Shown piece by piece: positions 5,887 through 8,169 of a stretch of DNA of 8,169 nucleotides. Within the stretch, counting starts at the first letter, position 1; each line of letters begins with the position of its first letter. The position numbers and the translations under genes are program-made. Below the pieces are notes generated by a model, which was not told the DNA's origin, ran no database searches, and was given only the letters and a program-made list of their open reading frames with translations. The DNA is from Victivallales bacterium (GTDB lineage: Bacteria; Verrucomicrobiota; Lentisphaeria; Victivallales; JAUVCU01): assembly GCA_029934175.1 (NCBI GenBank), contig JAOZMT010000082.1:1-8169 (forward strand), in the 5' to 3' direction.

Positions 5887-7686
5887 TCAAATTCAGTCCA
5901 ACAAGCGACAAGAAGTGAAATTCCTGAGAATATGAAATGGGATTTAAGCGACTTGTATGCTAGTTTAGAAGATTGGGATAAAGATTTTGCACAAATCGCA
6001 AAAAAGTTAAATAATTTTAACCAATATCAAGGTAAACTTGCGAACTGTGCAGAAAATATAAAACTTGCTTTAGAAAATAGTGATGCTTTAGATAGGTTAT
6101 TAGAAAAATTATATACCTTTGCTCATTTATTGTCTGATGAGGATATGACAAATTCTGAAAACTTATCGTATTTAGATAAAATTTCTTCTAAATTTGCAGA
6201 AATAAGCGGTGCTACAGCTTGGTTTACACCAGAACTTTTATCTATTTCTGATAATAAAATGGATGAATACATAAACTCTGATACTTTATCTTTTTACAAA
6301 AGAAGTTTAGATGAAATATTAAGAGCAAAAAATCATATATTGTCAGATAAAGAAGAAGCATTATTAGGTAAAGCGTCAGAAGTATTATCATCGTCTTCAA
6401 AAACATTTTCTATGCTCAATAATGCTGATATTAAATTTGCAGAAATTGAAGATGAAGATGGCAATAAAGTAGAATTAACACACGGAAATTATATAAAATT
6501 TTTGGAAAGCGATAAACAAGATGTTAGAAAAGCTGCCTTTAATGCAATGTATGATGCATTTTACAATCTAAGAAACACACTCGCATCAACTTTAGAAGCT
6601 ACTGTAAAAAGACATATTCTTAGTGTTAATCTTAGAGGCTATGATTCTGCATTGTCCGCAGCATTGTATCCCGATAATGTTGATATTGAAGTATATGATA
6701 ATTTAATAGAAACAGTTAATGAAAAGTTGCCATCTTTGCACAATTATTACAATTTAAGAAAAAAAGTATTTAAGGTTGATTCGTTAAATGCTTATGATTT
6801 GCACACTTCGCTAATTCCAGAATTTAAGATTGATGTTCCGTGGGATACTGCTTGTAATTGGATTCGTGAAGCTTTTAAACCTTTAGGAAAAGAATATTGT
6901 GATATTTTGGAACAAGCCTTTGACAAACGCTGGATAGATGTTTTAGAATCAAAAGGTAAACGCTCGGGTGCATATTCTAGTGGATGTTATGACTCTAAGC
7001 CATTTGTTTTAATGAATTATAACAATACTTTAAGTGAAGTTTTTACATTAGCACATGAATTAGGTCATTCAATGCATTCTTATTATTCAAAAGAGTATCA
7101 AGAGTATCATTATGCAGATTATAAAATTTTTGTAGCAGAAGTAGCTTCAACGACTAATGAATTATTGTTGCATGATTATTTAATGAAAACATCAAAAGAT
7201 GAAAATTTAAAACAATATTTATTAAACCATTACTGTGATTCTGTTCGTTCTACATTATTTAGACAAACAATGTTTGCAGAGTTTGAAAAAACAATACATT
7301 CTAATGTAGAAAAAGGTTTAGCATTAACCGCAGATTCTTTATCTGAATGGTATTATAATTTAAATTTAAAATATCATGGTAATGCAGTTGTTTTAGATAA
7401 AAAGTTAGAAATGGAATGGTCGAGAATACCGCATTTTTATTATAATTTTTATGTTTATAAATATGCGACAGGTCATTCGGCTGCTTGTATTTTATCAAAA
7501 AATATTTTATCTGGGAATACTGAATTATTAGATGCATATATGGGATTTTTGAAAGCAGGTAGTTCAAAAAATGTTCTTGATATAATGAAAGATGCAGGAG
7601 TAGATTTAACCACATCAGAGCCAACTAACATAGCAATTAAAGAATTCGATAATACTGTCACTTTATTAGAGCAATCATTGCTTTAA
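5884..7686 (+). CDS. pepF: Oligoendopeptidase F (M3B family zinc metallopeptidase)
   Basis: This is a cytoplasmic peptidase that cuts short peptides, roughly 7-17 residues long in characterised PepF, and takes part in peptide recycling. It has 600 residues, the normal length. The N-terminal helical region opens with EIPENMKWDLSDLY (12-25), a standard PepF beginning. The PepF N-terminal domain covers about 115-185 and the M3 catalytic domain about 200-585. The zinc site is HELGH at 391-395 (ligands H391 and H395, catalytic E392), with the third ligand E419 in VAEVAST. The substrate-contacting segment HFYYNFYVYKYATGHSAA (517-534) is rich in Tyr, as in the family. No signal peptide is present. 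An alternative start at M17 would cut into the conserved N-terminus, so the overlapping ATG at 5884 is preferred. It probably shares the guaB promoter. No strong terminator follows. Confidence 0.96.
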   Translation: MSNSVQQATRSEIPENMKWDLSDLYASLEDWDKDFAQIAKKLNNFNQYQGKLANCAENIKLALENSDALDRLLEKLYTFAHLLSDEDMTNSENLSYLDKISSKFAEISGATAWFTPELLSISDNKMDEYINSDTLSFYKRSLDEILRAKNHILSDKEEALLGKASEVLSSSSKTFSMLNNADIKFAEIEDEDGNKVELTHGNYIKFLESDKQDVRKAAFNAMYDAFYNLRNTLASTLEATVKRHILSVNLRGYDSALSAALYPDNVDIEVYDNLIETVNEKLPSLHNYYNLRKKVFKVDSLNAYDLHTSLIPEFKIDVPWDTACNWIREAFKPLGKEYCDILEQAFDKRWIDVLESKGKRSGAYSSGCYDSKPFVLMNYNNTLSEVFTLAHELGHSMHSYYSKEYQEYHYADYKIFVAEVASTTNELLLHDYLMKTSKDENLKQYLLNHYCDSVRSTLFRQTMFAEFEKTIHSNVEKGLALTADSLSEWYYNLNLKYHGNAVVLDKKLEMEWSRIPHFYYNFYVYKYATGHSAACILSKNILSGNTELLDAYMGFLKAGSSKNVLDIMKDAGVDLTTSEPTNIAIKEFDNTVTLLEQSLL

Positions 7687-7687
7687 T

Positions 7688-7716
7688 AATACTAAAAAGG
7701 ACAGTATTGGTTCTTT
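7688..7716 (+). terminator. Weak candidate terminator after pepF
   Basis: AATACT (7688-7693) pairs with AGTATT (7703-7708) around a nine-base loop, followed by GG and then TTCTTT. The stem is AT-rich and the T-run is broken, so termination would be inefficient. It is the only hairpin close to the pepF stop codon (TAA 7684-7686). Confidence 0.3.
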
Positions 7717-7772
7717 ATAACTAACATTTCGGGATTCGATTTTAGAGAAAACAAGCAATAAAACTAGTAACA

Positions 7773-7818
7773 CAGGCATCTTGCCTGCTGTGCGTCGTTT
7801 GCGTAGCAAACAAGCACA
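7773..7818. repeat. GC-rich double-hairpin block (REP-like palindromic element)
   Basis: Two adjacent inverted repeats stand out from the AT-rich surroundings. The first is CAGGC (7773-7777) with GCCTG (7783-7787), loop ATCTT. The second is TGTGC (7789-7793) then GTTTGC (7797-7802), with GCAAAC (7806-7811) then GCACA (7814-7818), a three-base loop and a small internal bulge. TAACACAGGC (7768-7777) is partly repeated as TAACACCAGC (7824-7833), 8/10 identical. The layout resembles repetitive extragenic palindromes. No T-run follows, so it is not a standard terminator. Whether it is dispersed in the genome cannot be seen here. Confidence 0.5.
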
Positions 7819-7974
7819 CATGTTAACACCAGCTAAAAATCCTCAAAAACAACAGAATAAAATTCCCAAAATATTCATCAAGGCAGGAGTGAGCAAAACC
7901 TAAATCTTGTAAAAAAATTTAAATTTCAAAAACAAATAATTGTATTTTTTCTTATAAGCATTTCTCCTTTTTTA

Positions 7975-8105
7975 TAGAAATAATCTCAATCTAATTGTAT
8001 TTTATATCGCATGTAATATTGTCTGATGTAACAATTAATATTGATTCATGTTATATTATTTTTTAGGATATAATTGAGACAATTAATATTTAAAGATTAT
8101 TTCTA
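7975..8105. repeat. AT-rich inverted-repeat element, MITE-like
   Basis: Three blocks on the left reappear in order as reverse complements on the right. TAGAAATAATCT (7975-7986) matches 8094-8105 over 12 bases, TAATTGT (7992-7998) matches 8079-8085, and TATATC (8003-8008) matches 8067-8072. The unequal spacers mean an imperfect long hairpin. If the arms begin at GAAATAATC the unit is 7977-8103 with TA at each side, like TA-target elements of the IS630/mariner group. It has no coding capacity. An internal ACAATTAATATT (8031-8042) recurs exactly at 8079-8090. It could be a degenerate MITE or a chance fold of AT-rich DNA. Confidence 0.4.
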
Positions 8106-8109
8106 ATTA

Positions 8110-8158
8110 AAATTATAGTATATATTCAGTGAACCACATTAAATTATAGTTAACCACA
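8110..8158. repeat. Duplicated AAATTATAGT...AACCACA motif at the right edge
   Basis: AAATTATAGT occurs at 8110-8119 and 8141-8150. Each copy is followed by AACCACA, at 8132-8138 (after 12 bases) and 8152-8158 (after 1 base). This is a two-copy direct repeat in which the first copy carries an extra 11 bases. The window ends shortly after, so further copies may lie beyond it. Confidence 0.5.
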
Positions 8159-8169
8159 GAGGAAACAAA

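Larger units (their letters stand above)
7687..8169. other. Gene-free right flank with several repeats
   Basis: About 480 AT-rich bases follow pepF with no supported gene on either strand. In order they hold a weak hairpin after the pepF stop, a GC-rich double-hairpin block (7768-7818), a plain AT-rich stretch, a ~130-bp inverted-repeat structure (7975-8105) and a duplicated motif at the right edge (8110-8158). A perfect TATAAT at 8069-8074 has no good -35 box and no gene within view. Confidence 0.65.

Noticed and set aside
7301..7661. Two minus-strand ORFs opposite the 3' end of pepF
   Set aside because: Both are antisense to conserved pepF sequence and low in complexity; they are shadows of the real gene.
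7823..7920. Open minus-strand stretch of about 30 codons (includes a GFAHSCLDEYF-like translation)
   Set aside because: It has no start codon, a stop lies just upstream, and it runs into the palindromic block. It could be a gene remnant, but nothing supports it.
7924..7969. Minus-strand AAAAAAGGAG followed by an ATG
   Set aside because: The ORF it would start has only 11 codons, and the GGAG is too close to the ATG to serve it.
8041..8074. Promoter TTGATT ... TATAAT near the right end
   Set aside because: The boxes are 22 bases apart, too far for sigma-70, and no downstream gene is visible to assign.

Overview
The window is one 8.2-kb piece of a low-GC bacterial chromosome (roughly 30% G+C by eye). 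All six recognisable genes are on the plus strand. They form two functional blocks with non-coding DNA on the left, in the middle and on the right. The gene content points to a strict or facultative anaerobe. The asr operon type is best known from Clostridia and from Salmonella, but I cannot fix the phylum from this sequence. Strong AGGAG/GGAGG ribosome binding sites and a GC stem plus T-run terminator fit a Firmicutes-like or similar low-GC anaerobe.

Block 1 (450-4074) is an anaerobic sulfite reduction operon, asrA-asrB-asrC, followed by a formate/nitrite-transporter-family channel. AsrA (iron-sulfur electron transfer) and AsrB (FAD, NAD(P)H and a [2Fe-2S] site) would pass electrons to AsrC (siroheme and [4Fe-4S]), which reduces sulfite to sulfide. 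The FNT channel in the same unit is best read as the hydrosulfide (HS-) channel known from the asr operon of Clostridioides difficile, which would let the product leave the cell. The gaps are 9, 15 and 37 bases, and a textbook intrinsic terminator at 4138-4173 closes the unit. An 8-G run inside the channel gene is the most striking single detail of this block.

Block 2 (4382-7686) is guaB (IMP dehydrogenase) joined to pepF (oligoendopeptidase F) through a one-base TAATG stop/start overlap, so the two are probably translationally coupled. A good sigma-70-type promoter (TTTTCA, 17 bases, TATAAT) lies just upstream. Its -10 box sits inside a perfect 20-bp palindrome.

The non-coding flanks (1-449 and 7687-8169) hold no convincing gene. 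They contain several kinds of small repeat: a 15-base tandem duplication, a short ATCCTGT(T/C) tandem, a GC-rich double-hairpin block, a ~130-bp AT-rich inverted-repeat structure with a MITE-like layout, and a duplicated motif at the right edge. These look like intergenic repeat debris and not like a new coding system. I see no CRISPR array, tRNA, rRNA, transposase or defence gene, and nothing in the window amounts to a clearly new multi-gene system.
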